From NCBI GenBank assembly GCA_021827255.1, contig JAKAWO010000215.1, forward strand, positions 1-5,460: a stretch of 5,460 nt of DNA, in the 5' to 3' direction. This document shows positions 4,983 through 5,460 of this stretch, piece after piece (position 1 is the first letter of the stretch; every line of letters starts with the position of its first letter). This DNA comes from Acidobacteriota bacterium (GTDB taxonomy: Bacteria > Acidobacteriota > Terriglobia > UBA7540). The translations under genes and the position numbers were made by a program. The notes under the pieces were generated by a model. It had not been told where the DNA came from, made no database searches, and saw nothing but the letters and a program-made list of their open reading frames with translations.

Positions 4983-5460
4983 GTGAGGCATGAGGAATCG
5001 CCGATCGCCCGGATTTACACGCGCCTGGCGCCGATTTACGAATTGTGGGCGCCGCTCACCGAGCGGGAAGCTCGCAAGCGCGCCCTGGCAGCAGCAGGGC
5101 TTTGTCAAAACGAATTGGTTCTGGAAGTAGCAACTGGGGCTGGGGCATTTTTTCTGGAGCTGATGCGGCGGGCCGAGACCGGCCGATGCGTGGGCGTAGA
5201 TATTTCGCGAGGGATGGAGCTTCAGACGCGGCGGGGCTTGGTCCGGGCGAATCGTGACAGGGCAGCGGCCTGCCGGGCGGACGGACGAAGTTTGCCAGCC
5301 GGGCCTTCCACGTGGTGTTCAATTGTTATATGGTGGATCTCCGACCGGAGAGCAATCTTCCGACGGTCCTCAAAGAATTTGGGCGGGTGCTCAAACCCCA
5401 GGGGCGGCTGGTTCTGGCTTTTATGGCGCCGCAGGCAAAATGGCTGGAGGGGCTCTGGAT
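4983..5460 (+). CDS. Class I SAM-dependent methyltransferase, frameshifted and cut by the window edge
   Basis: UbiE/Methyltransf_11-like enzyme that would transfer a methyl group from S-adenosylmethionine to an unknown acceptor. From GTG at 4983, residues 1-105 read IARIYTRLAPIYELWAPLTE, then the SAM-binding motif I LVLEVATGAGAFF (45-57) and VGVDIS (70-75), with D73 the likely ribose-binding acidic residue. The first frame loses similarity after DGRSLP (ends 5297), although it has no stop. The family sequence resumes in the frame whose codons begin at 5297: SRAFHVVFNCYMVDL, then FGRVLKPQGRLVLAFMAP, to the end of the window. So one net base is missing near 5290-5300. Restoring a second GTTTGCC copy after 5296 would give the canonical SLPFASRAFHVVF. 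This may be a real pseudogene or a sequencing/assembly error; the C-terminus is outside the window. It is divergent from the molybdoenzyme with a 90-base gap, which probably holds both promoters. Confidence 0.8.
   Translation, partial: MRHEESPIARIYTRLAPIYELWAPLTEREARKRALAAAGLCQNELVLEVATGAGAFFLELMRRAETGRCVGVDISRGMELQTRRGLVRANRDRAAACRADGRSLPAGPSTWCSIVIWWISDRRAIFRRSSKNLGGCSNPRGGWFWLLWRRRQNGWRGSG

Noticed and set aside
4893..5108. N-terminal extension of the molybdoenzyme to 5108
   Set aside because: It would bury the twin-arginine signal internally and overlap the methyltransferase gene; the ATG at 4892 starts a proper Tat signal.
5045..5257. Plus-strand open frame of 70 codons
   Set aside because: It is an out-of-frame shadow of the methyltransferase N-terminal half; its stop at 5255-5257 only helps to bound the frameshift site.

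Overview
The window is a GC-rich stretch of bacterial chromosome with short intergenic gaps, mixed gene orientation, and frequent GTG/TTG starts. Gene content (a family 5 uracil-DNA glycosylase, a PilZ protein, a CAPC thioredoxin, glycerol kinase, a TRASH/YHS mini-protein, a Tat-type molybdopterin oxidoreductase and a class I methyltransferase) fits a free-living Gram-negative-type bacterium. The overall style resembles soil Verrucomicrobiota or a similar phylum, but that placement is an impression and not proven here. There is no phage, insertion sequence, CRISPR array, rRNA or tRNA that I can see.

Layout. Positions 1-197 hold no supported gene. On the minus strand, a PilZ-domain gene (1476-1102) is followed by a family 5 uracil-DNA glycosylase gene (938-198); a nested inverted repeat (1037-1081) sits between them. 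Divergent from the PilZ gene is a 112-residue thioredoxin (1653-1991, plus), whose start is set by a clear GGAG ribosome binding site. After a 219-base gap comes a full-length glycerol kinase, glpK (2211-3701, plus). It is followed 12 bases later, in the same reading frame, by a 46-residue YHS/TRASH metal-binding protein (3714-3854). A Tat-exported sulfite-oxidase-type molybdopterin oxidoreductase (4892-3876, minus) converges on it. Divergent from that gene, a methyltransferase starts at 4983 and runs off the right edge, with a frameshift near 5296.

How the genes relate. glpK phosphorylates glycerol, but no glycerol transporter, dehydrogenase or regulator lies in the window, so it looks like a solitary copy. 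The thioredoxin, YHS protein and molybdoenzyme share a loose redox/metal theme, but they are not one operon and no joint pathway can be claimed. The PilZ and glycosylase genes are co-directional but separated by 163 bases, so an operon is possible and not shown.

Nothing here amounts to a clear undescribed system. The most informative oddities are the methyltransferase frameshift, best explained by loss of one copy of a 7-base tandem repeat, and the tiny TRASH protein placed in frame behind the glpK stop codon.
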